A DNA stretch of 64,000 bases from Pseudidiomarina atlantica (GCF_000753735.1 NZ_JPIN01000001.1:248001-312000); one strand, 5' to 3'. Positions 1-9,566 are shown, counted from the first letter of the stretch. Numbers and translations: made by a program. Notes: a model not told the origin generated them from the letters alone.

Positions 1-480
1 ATCTTGGTCATCAGCGAGCTTTTTCAGAATAGCCTCGCAATCTTCACCGGTGGCATCTGCCAACAAATTAAGCATACGTTGCTGTTGCTGATTACGTTCA
101 CGCTGAGCCAGATTTTTTTCAACACGATGCAGTGTTTGCGCCAGACGTTCATGGTCGACTGGCTTTAGCAGATAGTCAATAGCGCGCACTTCAAACGCTT
201 TGATGGCGTACTGGTCATAAGCCGTGACAAATACCACGATAGGTAATGGAACGCCGCGCGCTTGCACTTCTCGCATGAGCTCAAAGCCATTCATTCCAGG
301 CATTTGAATGTCGAGAAATACCAGATCAGGTTGCAACTCGACGATCGTCTCGAGTGCTTGCCGAGCGTTTGGGCACTCTTCTAGTAGTTCAACTTGCGGA
401 AATTCTTGCAAACGCACAGCAAGACCGCGCCGTGCGAGTGATTCATCGTCGACAATTAGGGTACGAATGTGTTGACTCAT
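1..480 (-). CDS. LytR/AlgR-type response regulator, partial
   Basis: The first 160 codons of a response regulator are visible; the C-terminal part lies beyond base 1. A receiver domain is clear: acidic pair D11-D12 in LIVDDE, phospho-acceptor D57 in FLDIQMPG, T86 and K106 in LLKPVD. In this family a LytTR DNA-binding domain follows; it is outside the window, so the assignment rests on the receiver type and on the partner. The gene overlaps the upstream histidine kinase by ATGA, so the two are translationally coupled and form a two-component pair of the LytS/LytR (YehU/YehT, AlgZ/AlgR) kind. The signal sensed is not evident. Confidence 0.88.
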   Translation of the reverse strand, partial: MSQHIRTLIVDDESLARRGLAVRLQEFPQVELLEECPNARQALETIVELQPDLVFLDIQMPGMNGFELMREVQARGVPLPIVVFVTAYDQYAIKAFEVRAIDYLLKPVDHERLAQTLHRVEKNLAQRERNQQQQRMLNLLADATGEDCEAILKKLADDQD

Positions 481-1556
481 TTAGCCTCAACCTGTTCAAA
501 AGGTATGCGAATCTCGATACGCATGCCATGCGGTTTGTTAGTAGATAATGTAAATGAGTAACTCTTCCCATACAAGGCTTGTAATCGGTCGCGGGTATTT
601 GCAAGACCAACACCGCCGGCTTTTTGTAATAGCTTTTCTGGTTCTGCACAGCCAGGACCGTTATCAGAAATAACCAGAACCAGATCATCGCCTTCGCGTC
701 TGGCTTGAATAGCAATCACCCCACCGTCTTCAAGTTTAGCAATCGCATATTTAATTGAGTTCTCTATTAATGGCTGTAAAAACAGACTCGGAACCATTGC
801 TTTTTCGGCTTCAGCGGTAATATCAATTGCAACTTGTAAACGCTCATCAAAACGCACTTTCTCGATATCGAGATAAAGCATTAATGCGTCAATTTCGCGT
901 TGCAATGGAATTTTCTTAATCGGCTCGTTATCAAGTGAGAAGCGCAAAAAGGAACTCAACTTGGTCATCATACGATTCGCTAGATCATTCTCTTTGATCA
1001 AAATCAGCGTAGAAATCGCATTCAAGGTGTTAAACAAAAAGTGCGGGTTAAGCTGATAACGCAGCATTTTCAGTTGTGCCTGATGCGCCATCGAGGTTGC
1101 CATCAAGGCTTTTTGTTTTTCGTCTTGCAACATCTGATAGTACTTGATGCCAAAGTACAGGCCACTCCAACTGAGCATGATGTAAAATTTGGCGAGAGCA
1201 TTTTTAAAATAGAACCAGTTACTCTCTGGACGGAAGCCAAATTTATAGACTTCCCAATAAGTAGCGTTATCAATGACCGCCCAAATACTAGCGCTGACAT
1301 AAGATGCACCCAAGACAACAAAGATGAGCAGCCATGGCGGGCGTTCCCAAATGCGGCGATACAAATAGCGTAGTGGAACCGTTAACAGAAACCCTGCATA
1401 AGCGCCTAGCAGTATGATCAGTACATACACGGCACGCATTTCGTGCATCAGTGAACCGATATAGTGAACCAGCGCATAGCCAAACCAGCCTGCGGCTTGG
1501 AGAACCCAGAAAAATCGGTTGCGGTCGTCTAGAAATGCCTGCCAACGTGTGATCAT
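477..1556 (-). CDS. LytS/YehU-type sensor histidine kinase
   Basis: 359 aa. The N-terminal part (about residues 15-140) holds about four hydrophobic membrane segments with no large sensory domain. It is followed by the His_kinase (PF06580) box NPHFLFNTLNAIS with phospho-acceptor H172, and by an ATP-binding HATPase domain with PLIENSIKYAI (N box) and ISDNGPG (G1 box). This architecture is that of LytS/YehU/AlgZ kinases. The start ATG is at 1556. The stop overlaps the ATG of the response regulator downstream (ATGA), which supports one transcript and paired function. The input signal cannot be read from the sequence; the membrane part alone probably senses it. Confidence 0.9.
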   Translation of the reverse strand: MITRWQAFLDDRNRFFWVLQAAGWFGYALVHYIGSLMHEMRAVYVLIILLGAYAGFLLTVPLRYLYRRIWERPPWLLIFVVLGASYVSASIWAVIDNATYWEVYKFGFRPESNWFYFKNALAKFYIMLSWSGLYFGIKYYQMLQDEKQKALMATSMAHQAQLKMLRYQLNPHFLFNTLNAISTLILIKENDLANRMMTKLSSFLRFSLDNEPIKKIPLQREIDALMLYLDIEKVRFDERLQVAIDITAEAEKAMVPSLFLQPLIENSIKYAIAKLEDGGVIAIQARREGDDLVLVISDNGPGCAEPEKLLQKAGGVGLANTRDRLQALYGKSYSFTLSTNKPHGMRIEIRIPFEQVEAK

Positions 1557-1700
1557 AGTGACTCAAATCCTGTTCATAACGTTTTGATTATACCTTTTAC
1601 CATGATGAATGTGCCGCTCATTTATCGCATTCAGCCCACTGTATAGCTTGTTCAACGCATGCTAAGATGCTGCTCATCGCAGTTCGACTCCGAGGTTCCA

Positions 1701-3476
1701 GTGTTACATTACGCCGTCACGCCGATCGATCCCAAAGGACATCAATTCGCAGTTCAACTTAGTATTCCCGCTACCGACGCTGACTTTATCGAACTTACGA
1801 TGCCGGCCTGGATCCCCGGTAGTTACATGATTCGCGACTTTGCCCGCAATGTGCTCGATCTGCGCGCCGAAGCAGATGGTACTGAACTGGCGGTGACCGT
1901 AGTTGATAAGCAAACATGGCGTATTCAGAACCATGGGCAAGCCGTTACTGTTACTTATCTTGTTTATGCATTTGATCTAAGCGTGCGCAGCGCCTACCTT
2001 GATCAGCTTTGGGGCTTTTTCAACAACAGTAGCCTTTGTTTAAGTGTTAAAGGCTTTGAACAAGAACCGCACGCACTCGCGCTTAACCTGTTGGATGAAA
2101 CACTGAACTGGCGTATTGCAACTGGCATGCCACGCATCAAGGGTGAGCGATACAGCAGTGGTGAGTTTCAAGCTGACTCCTACGAAGCATTGATCGATTA
2201 TCCGGTTTTGTTGGGTGATTTAGCGATCCATGAGTTTATCGCTGGTGGCGTTAAACATGCCTTTGTCACTGCCGGTCGGCAGTATGCGGATTTCGCTCGA
2301 ATTTGTGGTGATCTAGCGAAAATTTGTGAGCAGCAAATTGCCCAATTCGATAAACAAGTGCCCTTCGACGAGTATTTGTTCTTAACCATGGTGGTTGGCA
2401 AAGGCTTTGGCGGACTAGAACATCGTAATTCGACCGCTCTACTTTGTAGTCGTCGCGACTTGGTGAGCCCCAACACACGCGCGGCTATTGATACGGATTA
2501 TCGCACCTTTTTAAGTTTATGTAGTCACGAGTATTTTCATAGTTGGAACGTGAAGACGCTGAAGCCTAAAGAGTTCTTACCGTACAACTTACAGGCCGAA
2601 CAATATACACGACAGCTTTGGTTTTACGAAGGTGTGACCTCTTATTTCGATGATTTTGTATTACACCAAGCAGGCTTAATCGACGCCAATACCTATCTCG
2701 GTCTATTAGGTGATACTCTAGCGCGTGTGCGACGCGGCGTTGGCCTAGACCGACATAGCGTCGGCGATTCCAGTATGCAGGCCTGGAATCGCTTTTATAA
2801 ACAAGATGAAAACGCGCCGAATGCGGTGGTGAGTTACTACGCCAAGGGCGCTTTAATCGCTTTGTGTATTGATTTACTACTGCGCAAAGAAAGCAAAGGT
2901 AAGGTTTCTCTCGGTCAGTGTTTGAGTGAGTTCTGGCGTGAGTTTGGCGCAACGCTCAAAGGTACTTCGGAAAATGACTTTGCTGACTTTGTCCAACAAC
3001 GCTACCAAATTCATTTACACGCGTTTATCGAGCGTGCTGTGAACCAGCGTGAAAGCTTACCGACATTACAGCTGTTGCAAGAGTTTGGTGTGAGTTGCGA
3101 GCAAAGTCCCGCGCAAGATGACAATACCGTAGGTGGACGTGCGGCAGCACAACCGCTGCCGGTTGCTTTGGGGGCGAAATTTAAAGGCACCGCGTATGGT
3201 TTGGAGTTGCAGAATCTCTATGCCGATGAAGCGGCAATGCTTGCTGGTTTGAGTGCACAAGACCGCTTGATAGCCATCGATTTCTTACAAGTAACCGATG
3301 CCAATATGCGGGAAATTTTTGAACGTTATCAGCCAGGTGATACGGTGACGGTGCACGCTTTTCGGCGTGATGAGCTGCTGCAACTGAAACTTACTTGGCA
3401 GGCACCCAAGCACAACAACTACGTGCTGAAAGTCACTGACGCTACGCTCGCAAACCAATGGTTACGGTTGGCTTAA
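1701..3476 (+). CDS. M61 family metallopeptidase with C-terminal PDZ domain
   Basis: About 591 aa from GTG at 1701, chosen because GAGG lies 5-6 bases upstream and homologues start near VLHYAV; an in-frame ATG at 1659 would add 14 unlikely residues. The zinc site is visible: HEYFHSWN (HExxH) with the third ligand E in the LWFYEGVTSYFDD segment about 50 residues later, as in glycyl aminopeptidases of family M61. The N-terminal region is the usual beta-rich M61 domain, and the last about 90 residues (GLELQNLY to the end) form a PDZ fold. No signal peptide is evident. It is monocistronic, and its stop codon overlaps the stop of the convergent M23 gene by 4 bases. Likely role: peptide or protein turnover. 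Confidence 0.88.
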   Translation: MLHYAVTPIDPKGHQFAVQLSIPATDADFIELTMPAWIPGSYMIRDFARNVLDLRAEADGTELAVTVVDKQTWRIQNHGQAVTVTYLVYAFDLSVRSAYLDQLWGFFNNSSLCLSVKGFEQEPHALALNLLDETLNWRIATGMPRIKGERYSSGEFQADSYEALIDYPVLLGDLAIHEFIAGGVKHAFVTAGRQYADFARICGDLAKICEQQIAQFDKQVPFDEYLFLTMVVGKGFGGLEHRNSTALLCSRRDLVSPNTRAAIDTDYRTFLSLCSHEYFHSWNVKTLKPKEFLPYNLQAEQYTRQLWFYEGVTSYFDDFVLHQAGLIDANTYLGLLGDTLARVRRGVGLDRHSVGDSSMQAWNRFYKQDENAPNAVVSYYAKGALIALCIDLLLRKESKGKVSLGQCLSEFWREFGATLKGTSENDFADFVQQRYQIHLHAFIERAVNQRESLPTLQLLQEFGVSCEQSPAQDDNTVGGRAAAQPLPVALGAKFKGTAYGLELQNLYADEAAMLAGLSAQDRLIAIDFLQVTDANMREIFERYQPGDTVTVHAFRRDELLQLKLTWQAPKHNNYVLKVTDATLANQWLRLA

Positions 3477-4294
3477 AAGTGCTCTAACACCAGCGCTGGA
3501 TCCAAACGGACGTCACGCCAGTTGACGCGCCAATCAAGGTGCGGCCCAGTCGCGCGTCCGGTTGCACCAATGGCACCAATGACTTGGCCTTGTTCGAGAG
3601 TGTCACCAACTTCGACATCTACCCGACTTAGATGAATATAAGTCGTAGAAATACCTAAGCCATGGTCGACAATGATGGTCCCACCGGAATAGAACAGATC
3701 AGTATCGGCAAAGACAACCTCGCCCGGCCATACGACTTTCACTGGTGTGCCAGTAGGCGCTGCAACATCAAGACCAAAGTGCGGGTTGCGCGGTTCGCCA
3801 TTAAAAATGCGTTGGCTTCCGTACACACCACTGATGCGCCCTTGTGCAGGTTCGATCACCGGTTGCAGAAAATCGGTACGATGTGACAGCGTCTGCCGCG
3901 CCTTCCACACTGCTGCTGCTTCTTTGCGGGCTCTAGCTACTTGTTGCGGATCTGGCGTTACCGTGCGCTGCGGCACGCCTTCAACCCGATCAATCTGGTA
4001 TTCACGAGGTTGCAGTTCAATTGATTGCTTGACGACCTCACCCGTAGCGAACGTGATTGCCAATTCTTGCGAGCCGCTAGCATCACGATCAAAACCAAAC
4101 ACAACATGACCGTCGGGGTGCACCATTAGCGCTTCACCATTGAGCGATACTTCGGCCGTTGGATCGGTTTTGCCAATCATCAATGCCCCCGCTGTACGCG
4201 CGCCTTTCAGTTCAATTGGCTCGACTGTACTCGCCGTGACTGTAGCTGTGCTTGGCAACACCAGTAGTGCCACCGTAAAAAGAGTCTTAAGCAT
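3473..4294 (-). CDS. M23 (LytM-like) metallopeptidase, exported
   Basis: 273 aa from ATG at 4294, preceded by AGGAG at good spacing; the start lies inside the last codons of the upstream QueD-like gene (8-base overlap). It begins with a signal peptide (MLKTLFTVALLVLPSTATVTA). A beta-rich N-terminal region is followed by an M23 domain in the last about 110 residues: HFGLD (H and D zinc ligands), TTYIHLS (catalytic-region His) and GPHLDW. The usual HxH of M23 is HxD here; I recall this in a gammaproteobacterial subfamily (GPHLDW), so it is probably an active variant rather than a decay product. It is likely a periplasmic peptidoglycan endopeptidase or a LytM regulator of amidases. Confidence 0.85.
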   Translation of the reverse strand: MLKTLFTVALLVLPSTATVTASTVEPIELKGARTAGALMIGKTDPTAEVSLNGEALMVHPDGHVVFGFDRDASGSQELAITFATGEVVKQSIELQPREYQIDRVEGVPQRTVTPDPQQVARARKEAAAVWKARQTLSHRTDFLQPVIEPAQGRISGVYGSQRIFNGEPRNPHFGLDVAAPTGTPVKVVWPGEVVFADTDLFYSGGTIIVDHGLGISTTYIHLSRVDVEVGDTLEQGQVIGAIGATGRATGPHLDWRVNWRDVRLDPALVLEHF

Positions 4295-5171
4295 AAGCAA
4301 TTGCTCCTTTGCCGACACCTTCAAACGCTCTAACTTGCACAGTGTTAGCCGCCGGACGCTGCACTCGAATAGCATCTGCCAAATGCGTCGCTATGCATTC
4401 CACCGTTGAGTCAGTCGCAATTAAATCGTTTTCCGGTAGTGGCACAATGAGTTCAAACAAACCTTGGTCGGCAGTATAGCTATAACCAATATGCGTCGTT
4501 TCACTTAAGTCGGCAGCAGCAGCAGAGCGTTGTAAATTGGCCAAAGCTGCGACATCCTCTTGCGAGCCTAAATAAATGTCACGCCAACGTTCGGCCCAAA
4601 GCTGTTCCAGAGCCCGATCGCGTTGACCATCAATAAAGATCTGCAGTCGTGAGCGATGGCCGTGAGCAATGCGTTGGCAGTTACCATCATGTTTCTTCAA
4701 ACCATGAGTGTAATGATAATAGGCGTCGTCAATCTGTTCGCTACGCAGCAGCACTTCAAGACCTTCAATATTGCCTGGCAGTTCGCGTTTAATAACCGCG
4801 CGCAGATAAGCATTAATCGAGCTCATATCAACCCGATCAGCGTCAATAAAAGCATAGGCATCAGCTGGACAGAATAAGTGAATGGAACGCTGCTGAGGGC
4901 GTAAAAAATCGACCCAATAGCTATTCTCGTCGTCGGCGTGGGTCACCCTGGTAAACGGATGCTCCGCAGGTACCGCGAGTTTATGATCGACGGCATCGTC
5001 GATAATCCGTTTGATCTGCTTTTTCACACGACCAAAATCAAGCACCATTGACTGCTCGTTCAAGCTTCCGTCAAGAATGATATCAACGATCCAACTCTCC
5101 CCCACAATACCTCGCTCTGGGCATAAATAAGAGAAATCAATTACGGTTAGATCATTTACAAATAACTGCAT
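4287..5171 (-). CDS. two-module QueD/PTPS-like (6-carboxytetrahydropterin synthase family) protein
   Basis: 294 aa from ATG at 5171 (a GTG at 5186 would add five residues). It is about twice the length of a normal QueD (about 120 aa). The N-terminal half resembles the QueD fold (VLDFGRVKKQIKRIIDDAVDHKL, cf. the DF...LDH region) but has FSYLC and GES where zinc histidines would be. The second half carries the zinc-type histidines (YTHGLKK, IAHGHRS) and a candidate catalytic Cys in GNCQR, plus the C-terminal FEGVGKGAIAY strand. The active-site elements are thus split between the halves. Queuosine/tetrahydropterin function is a family inference; no queC, queE or queF is nearby. It overlaps the M23 gene downstream. 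Confidence 0.72.
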   Translation of the reverse strand: MQLFVNDLTVIDFSYLCPERGIVGESWIVDIILDGSLNEQSMVLDFGRVKKQIKRIIDDAVDHKLAVPAEHPFTRVTHADDENSYWVDFLRPQQRSIHLFCPADAYAFIDADRVDMSSINAYLRAVIKRELPGNIEGLEVLLRSEQIDDAYYHYTHGLKKHDGNCQRIAHGHRSRLQIFIDGQRDRALEQLWAERWRDIYLGSQEDVAALANLQRSAAAADLSETTHIGYSYTADQGLFELIVPLPENDLIATDSTVECIATHLADAIRVQRPAANTVQVRAFEGVGKGAIAYA

Positions 5172-5220
5172 AATACGTTCAGACACCTATCACTTAATTA
5201 AGGCTAGTATAATACCAGTT

Positions 5221-5871
5221 TCAACTGCCAAGCAGAACTTGTATTACCTGCCACCAGTCGAGCAATAACTTACCGCAAAGGAACAGTAGAAGCGCGCCCA
5301 TGACTCTATCAATCCAATGCCCGTAGCGCCAAATCCGCTCGTAAAAAGCCGGAATCGTGAATGCACTTGCTAAAAAGGCAAACCAAGCTGCGGTGGCAAC
5401 AGCCATATAGAGCCCGTAACCGGCTTTTATCCAAGTGGGTGTTGTAGGTTGAATAATAGTGACGAATAAGGTCATGAAAAACAACGTAGCTTTGACGTTC
5501 AAGCCGTTGGTAATGAAACCCACCCGAAAGGCTTTGCCACGACTGAACTGTCCTGCCGCATGAGCTGATTCAGGACGCTGACCATTGGGTTTCGCTTGAA
5601 TCGCCTGCCAACCGATCCAGCCGAGATATAGCGCGCCTAACAGGAGTAAGGATGCATACACCCATTGATAACGGTGGATGATCAAAGTCACGCCCAACAG
5701 TGAATAGGCAACGTGCACTAAAATACCCACACCAATACCGAGTGCGACCCAACGTCCAACTCTACGGCCATAGGCCAGACTATAGCGAGCCGTCACCGCA
5801 AAATCGGGCCCCGGCGAGGCAACGGCGAGAAAATGCAGAATCGCTATTTCGACAAATTCTTGTAAATACAT
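5221..5871 (-). CDS. LysE/RhtB family amino-acid exporter
   Basis: 216 aa inner-membrane protein with about six hydrophobic segments. It has the family's typical N-terminal region (AVASPGPDFAVTARYSLAYGRRVG; the PGPD motif is diagnostic) and the conserved FRVGFITNGLNVKATLFF segment. Members export amino acids such as threonine, homoserine, lysine or leucine; the substrate cannot be told. It is divergent from a LysR regulator with a 71-base intergenic region, the usual layout for regulated exporters. Confidence 0.9.
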   Translation of the reverse strand: MYLQEFVEIAILHFLAVASPGPDFAVTARYSLAYGRRVGRWVALGIGVGILVHVAYSLLGVTLIIHRYQWVYASLLLLGALYLGWIGWQAIQAKPNGQRPESAHAAGQFSRGKAFRVGFITNGLNVKATLFFMTLFVTIIQPTTPTWIKAGYGLYMAVATAAWFAFLASAFTIPAFYERIWRYGHWIDRVMGALLLFLCGKLLLDWWQVIQVLLGS

Positions 5872-5892
5872 TGATTAAAGGCTCATCATTAG

Positions 5893-5917
5893 TTTTAATT
5901 TATGCAATATGTATTAA
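5893..5917. promoter_or_regulatory. candidate LysR operator between exporter and regulator
   Basis: In the AT-rich divergent region TTAAT at 5895-5899 and ATTAA at 5913-5917 form an inverted repeat with a 13-base spacer, of the general dyad type bound by LysR proteins. It lies about 24 bases from the exporter start and 26 from the regulator start. Assignment is by position and symmetry only. Confidence 0.35.
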
Positions 5918-5942
5918 CAAAACCGCAGGGTTCCGAGGCTCT

Positions 5943-6839
5943 ATGTTGAAAGACTATTCACTGAATGCGCTACGGGTGTTCGCGCTCGCCGCTAACGCTA
6001 CTTCATTTAAACACGCGGCGCAGCACCTTGGACTTTCGCAGTCTGCGGTGACGCGTCATATTCAAACATTGGAGGACCAACTCGGTACCTCTTTATTTCA
6101 TCGCGACAACCGTGTTTATGCCTTAACGCCTGCCGGCCGTGTGTTAGCACGTCAATTGTTGCCATTATTTCAGCAAATGCAGCATGCCGTCCAGCAAACT
6201 CAGTTGTGTGGCGACGAAGAACTTACGACCCTGCGCATTATGGTGCCCGATAGCCTGCTACGGTTTTGGTTAGCCCAACGCCTCGCTGACTTCAATGCGC
6301 TGTACCCGCATATACGCTTGCACGTACTAACCTTTGCCGATGTTTATGGGGCAAGTGTGGATGCGCACGCGCAACAGGACTTACAACAAGGCACAGTTGA
6401 TGTGCTAGTAAGCGCCGGTAAAGTGAAAGATCGCACCCTGAAACAACAGCGTCTATACATGCCGCAATTTGTACCCGTAGCGCACCCGCAAAGCTACGAT
6501 GCCGCAATTTTAACTTGGTTCGTCGCCACCGACAGCTCACTGTGGAAGCGCGCGCAAGGAAAATTGTCGCACGACAGTAAACAGGCCGCAGCGCAGAATG
6601 TCAGTAGCAGCAATTTAGCCATTGACCTAGTCAACGCTTTACCTGGCTTTGCCCTCGCCGATCGACTGTGGCTCGAACACCCACAACTGCAACAACTCCA
6701 ACGGAGTGCGGATGTGACCATCGATGCCGACACTGCCGTGTACGTGAGTTACAAACAAAGCACTCATCATCCAGTGTCAGTAGTGGCATTTAGTAAATGG
6801 CTCGCGAGCCGTATTGAGCATGCACAGCCAAAGAGCTAG
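5943..6839 (+). CDS. LysR family transcriptional regulator
   Basis: 298 aa from ATG at 5943; upstream in-frame codons belong to the open frame opposite the exporter gene and are not used. Residues about 5-65 form the winged helix-turn-helix (ALRVFALAANATSFKHAAQHLGLSQSAVTRHIQTLEDQLGTSLFHR), followed by a linker helix and a periplasmic-binding-protein-like effector domain. It is divergent from the LysE exporter, so its likely job is induction of that exporter by an amino acid; this is inference from layout. Confidence 0.92.
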   Translation: MLKDYSLNALRVFALAANATSFKHAAQHLGLSQSAVTRHIQTLEDQLGTSLFHRDNRVYALTPAGRVLARQLLPLFQQMQHAVQQTQLCGDEELTTLRIMVPDSLLRFWLAQRLADFNALYPHIRLHVLTFADVYGASVDAHAQQDLQQGTVDVLVSAGKVKDRTLKQQRLYMPQFVPVAHPQSYDAAILTWFVATDSSLWKRAQGKLSHDSKQAAAQNVSSSNLAIDLVNALPGFALADRLWLEHPQLQQLQRSADVTIDADTAVYVSYKQSTHHPVSVVAFSKWLASRIEHAQPKS

Positions 6840-6848
6840 AGCGTCGTT

Positions 6849-8048
6849 CTAACTTGGCAAACGCCGTGCGTTCAACCAAGCTAACACCAACAAACCAGCA
6901 AAGCTAAGCAGCATCCATTGTGGTGTGATTTGCCAGTCGATCATCAAACCCATTAAAAATGGCGATAGTCCAGTTGAAAAAACCATTAGTGCATGAACCA
7001 AGGCACGCACTGTGCCTAGCTGCTTGGTGCCATAAATTTCGGCCCACAGTGAACCTGAAATCGCCGAATTAATACCTGCACTGATACCGGCCAGCGCTAG
7101 ATAAGCCCACCAACTCCATAAACCGAATCCAAAGCTCAATAACACCACCCCCATCGCGAGCGGGATAATGTTTAAACCGATCAATTTGCGCGAACCTATG
7201 GTATCAATCCAGTCACCGGCAAATACACTCATAGTGACCCGCGTAAGCGAAAATGCAGCGATTGCAGTCGCTGTACCGGCTGGCGACCAAACAAACTGCT
7301 CGGCTAGCCAGAATTGATTAAGGATTACGGCTGTAAAGACAAAAGGTAAGCCAAGTAAAGCGGGCAATACCTGCCAAAACTTTGCATCACGTAGCAGGTC
7401 ACGTTGGCGCAGTGTTGGCTCTATGACTTTCTCTGAGGTCGGCTCTGTTACTGAGCCCGCAACTGGCTTTGCGCCCTGTAGATAAACCATCAATGGTAGT
7501 GCGAGTAGCAAACTCACTGCAACGCCCCACCACACAGCTTGCCAACCAAAAAACGCTAGTAGACTGATGATCAGTAATGGCAGTATGAGCTCCGCCAAGG
7601 GAAACCCCATGCCTGCGAAAGCAACTGCTTTACCGCGTTGAGCACTGAAGTATCTACCCATACTAGTCATGGCAATATGCCCCATAAAGCCCTGACCAAA
7701 CAAGCGCAGGCCAGCGAGTGCGACGCAAAGAACTAAGACATGAATATTCCAAGTGATCAGTGCTGCGGCTAGGGCAAATCCGAAAAACGCAAAAGCGGTA
7801 AATTTACCGAGACTCACGGTGTCAATGCGTTTACCTATGCGCATCAATAGAAAACCGCCGGCAAAAGTTGCACCGGCATAGATTGCACCATAACTGCTAT
7901 AACTAAGCTGGTACGCGTCGATGAGCGTATCGGTAAACAACGCTAAGAAAAAAGTTTGGCCGAAGCTTGAGAAAAAAGTGGCTAAAAATCCAAACATCAA
8001 AAAGCGCGGATGTTGCGCCAACATCTTGAAGTACTGCTGGATAATCAT
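6849..8048 (-). CDS. major facilitator superfamily transporter
   Basis: 399 aa, twelve hydrophobic segments in two halves separated by a hydrophilic loop (about residues 195-215, KPVAGSVTEPTSEKVIEPT). It resembles the oxalate/formate-antiporter-like and MFS_1 group with a GKRIDTVSLGKF loop after TM2. No substrate can be assigned. It starts 6 bases after the stop of the glutamate-synthase-like gene, so the two are probably co-transcribed. Confidence 0.85.
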   Translation of the reverse strand: MIIQQYFKMLAQHPRFLMFGFLATFFSSFGQTFFLALFTDTLIDAYQLSYSSYGAIYAGATFAGGFLLMRIGKRIDTVSLGKFTAFAFFGFALAAALITWNIHVLVLCVALAGLRLFGQGFMGHIAMTSMGRYFSAQRGKAVAFAGMGFPLAELILPLLIISLLAFFGWQAVWWGVAVSLLLALPLMVYLQGAKPVAGSVTEPTSEKVIEPTLRQRDLLRDAKFWQVLPALLGLPFVFTAVILNQFWLAEQFVWSPAGTATAIAAFSLTRVTMSVFAGDWIDTIGSRKLIGLNIIPLAMGVVLLSFGFGLWSWWAYLALAGISAGINSAISGSLWAEIYGTKQLGTVRALVHALMVFSTGLSPFLMGLMIDWQITPQWMLLSFAGLLVLAWLNARRLPS

Positions 8049-8054
8049 GGTGTT

Positions 8055-9566
8055 TTATTGCCTAGGTGCTTGTGGCGGATAACGCTCTGCTAAACTGACG
8101 CTATCGCCGGTGTGGGTCACTACCCGTGCATGGCGACGATTCAACTGGCGAGGATCTGAAACACCGCACGAGTGCGCGATGATATTAACGCCATATTCGA
8201 GATATTTATGATAATTCGCCACGCGTACCGATTTATCTTCAGGATCGAGCCCACGCTGCAAATTTTTATCATGGGTGGTAATTCCGGTCGGACAGGTATT
8301 TTTGTTGCACTGCATCGCTTGGATACAACCAAGTGAAAACATAAAGCCACGCGCCGAGACAATAAAGTCGGCACCAATCGCGAGCGCCCAAGCAACGTCT
8401 GCTGGCGAAATCTGTTTACCTGAGGCTATCACGCGAATGCGGTCTTTTAAGCCACTGGCGATTAACTTATCGACCAGAATTGGCAAGCTCTCTTGCAGCT
8501 TCAAACCGACGTAATCCATCAACGGTTGTGGCGCCGAACCGGTGCCGCCATCAGCACTATCGAGAGTAATAAAATCGGGCGCGTATTCAATACCTCGCCG
8601 TTTAATACAATCGATAAGCTCATCAATCCAACCAGGGTCGCCCATGACGAATTTGATTCCGGCAGGTTTACCGGTGATTTCACGCATTTTGGCGAGAAAA
8701 TCTAATAAGTCATCATCCGTTTTGATTTCTGGGTGCCGATTTGGACTAATCGAGTCTTCACCCTCTGGGATGCCACGGATTTCAGCAATTTCTTTATTAA
8801 CCTTTAAACCTGGCAAGATGCCGCCTTTACCCGGCTTTGCACCTTGGCTGAGCTTTAATTCAAACATCTTAATCAATTGATGTTCGCCTAGCTCTTTAAG
8901 CCGCAGCTCATTTAGCGAACCGTCTTTATTGCGTACGCCATATTTTGCCGTACCGATTTGAAACACGATATCGCATTCACCTTCAAGATGATAAGGGCTT
9001 AATCCCCCTTCTCCGGTATTCAACCAACATCCCGCTAGTTTTGCGCCTTTCGATAATGCGCGAATAGCGACCGGCGACAATGCGCCATAACTCATCCCCG
9101 AGATATGGAAGAATGAAGTTGGTGCGTAAGGCGTGCGACAGTAGGGACCGATTTCAACGGGTTCAGGTTGGGTTTTTTCTTCGCTTTGCGGCGGATATGG
9201 CGCATTAGCGAAAATGATAGTCCCGTTTTTGGTTAAATCACGGGTGGAGCCAAACGCCAAATTCCGATCAGCATTTTTTGCTGCACGATACACCCAACTG
9301 CGTTGGGCGCGATTAAACGGCATTTCTTCGCGGTCCATCGCGAAGAAATATTGCCGAAAGAACTCTCCGAGATTTTCAAACACATAACGAAACCGCCCAA
9401 TAACTGGAAAATTACGCCGTATGGTGTGCTTGGTTTGGGTTTTGTCCACAATGTACATCACCACAATACTGAGCAAACCTAAGATCAGTACTAGTACAAA
9501 TAAACCCAAAAGCCACTGCGCAATGACAAGGAGTGTATCGGCGTTCATCCATGAGTTATTGGTCAT
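8055..9566 (-). CDS. FMN-binding glutamate synthase-like membrane-anchored protein
   Basis: 503 aa. One N-terminal transmembrane helix (about residues 15-40, LLVIAQWLLGLFVLVLILGLL) is followed by a domain like the FMN/FeS alpha-subunit core of glutamate synthase: SGMSYGALSPVA, GEGGLSP, KPGKGGILPG, DGGTGSAP, and the cysteine set CIQAMQCNKNTC (C-x5-C-x4-C), which in GltB binds a 3Fe-4S cluster. It lacks the amidotransferase domain, so it is not a complete glutamate synthase. Such stand-alone proteins are widespread and their physiological reaction is not settled. Upstream lies a CBS protein, downstream an MFS transporter. Confidence 0.87.
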   Translation of the reverse strand: MTNNSWMNADTLLVIAQWLLGLFVLVLILGLLSIVVMYIVDKTQTKHTIRRNFPVIGRFRYVFENLGEFFRQYFFAMDREEMPFNRAQRSWVYRAAKNADRNLAFGSTRDLTKNGTIIFANAPYPPQSEEKTQPEPVEIGPYCRTPYAPTSFFHISGMSYGALSPVAIRALSKGAKLAGCWLNTGEGGLSPYHLEGECDIVFQIGTAKYGVRNKDGSLNELRLKELGEHQLIKMFELKLSQGAKPGKGGILPGLKVNKEIAEIRGIPEGEDSISPNRHPEIKTDDDLLDFLAKMREITGKPAGIKFVMGDPGWIDELIDCIKRRGIEYAPDFITLDSADGGTGSAPQPLMDYVGLKLQESLPILVDKLIASGLKDRIRVIASGKQISPADVAWALAIGADFIVSARGFMFSLGCIQAMQCNKNTCPTGITTHDKNLQRGLDPEDKSVRVANYHKYLEYGVNIIAHSCGVSDPRQLNRRHARVVTHTGDSVSLAERYPPQAPRQ

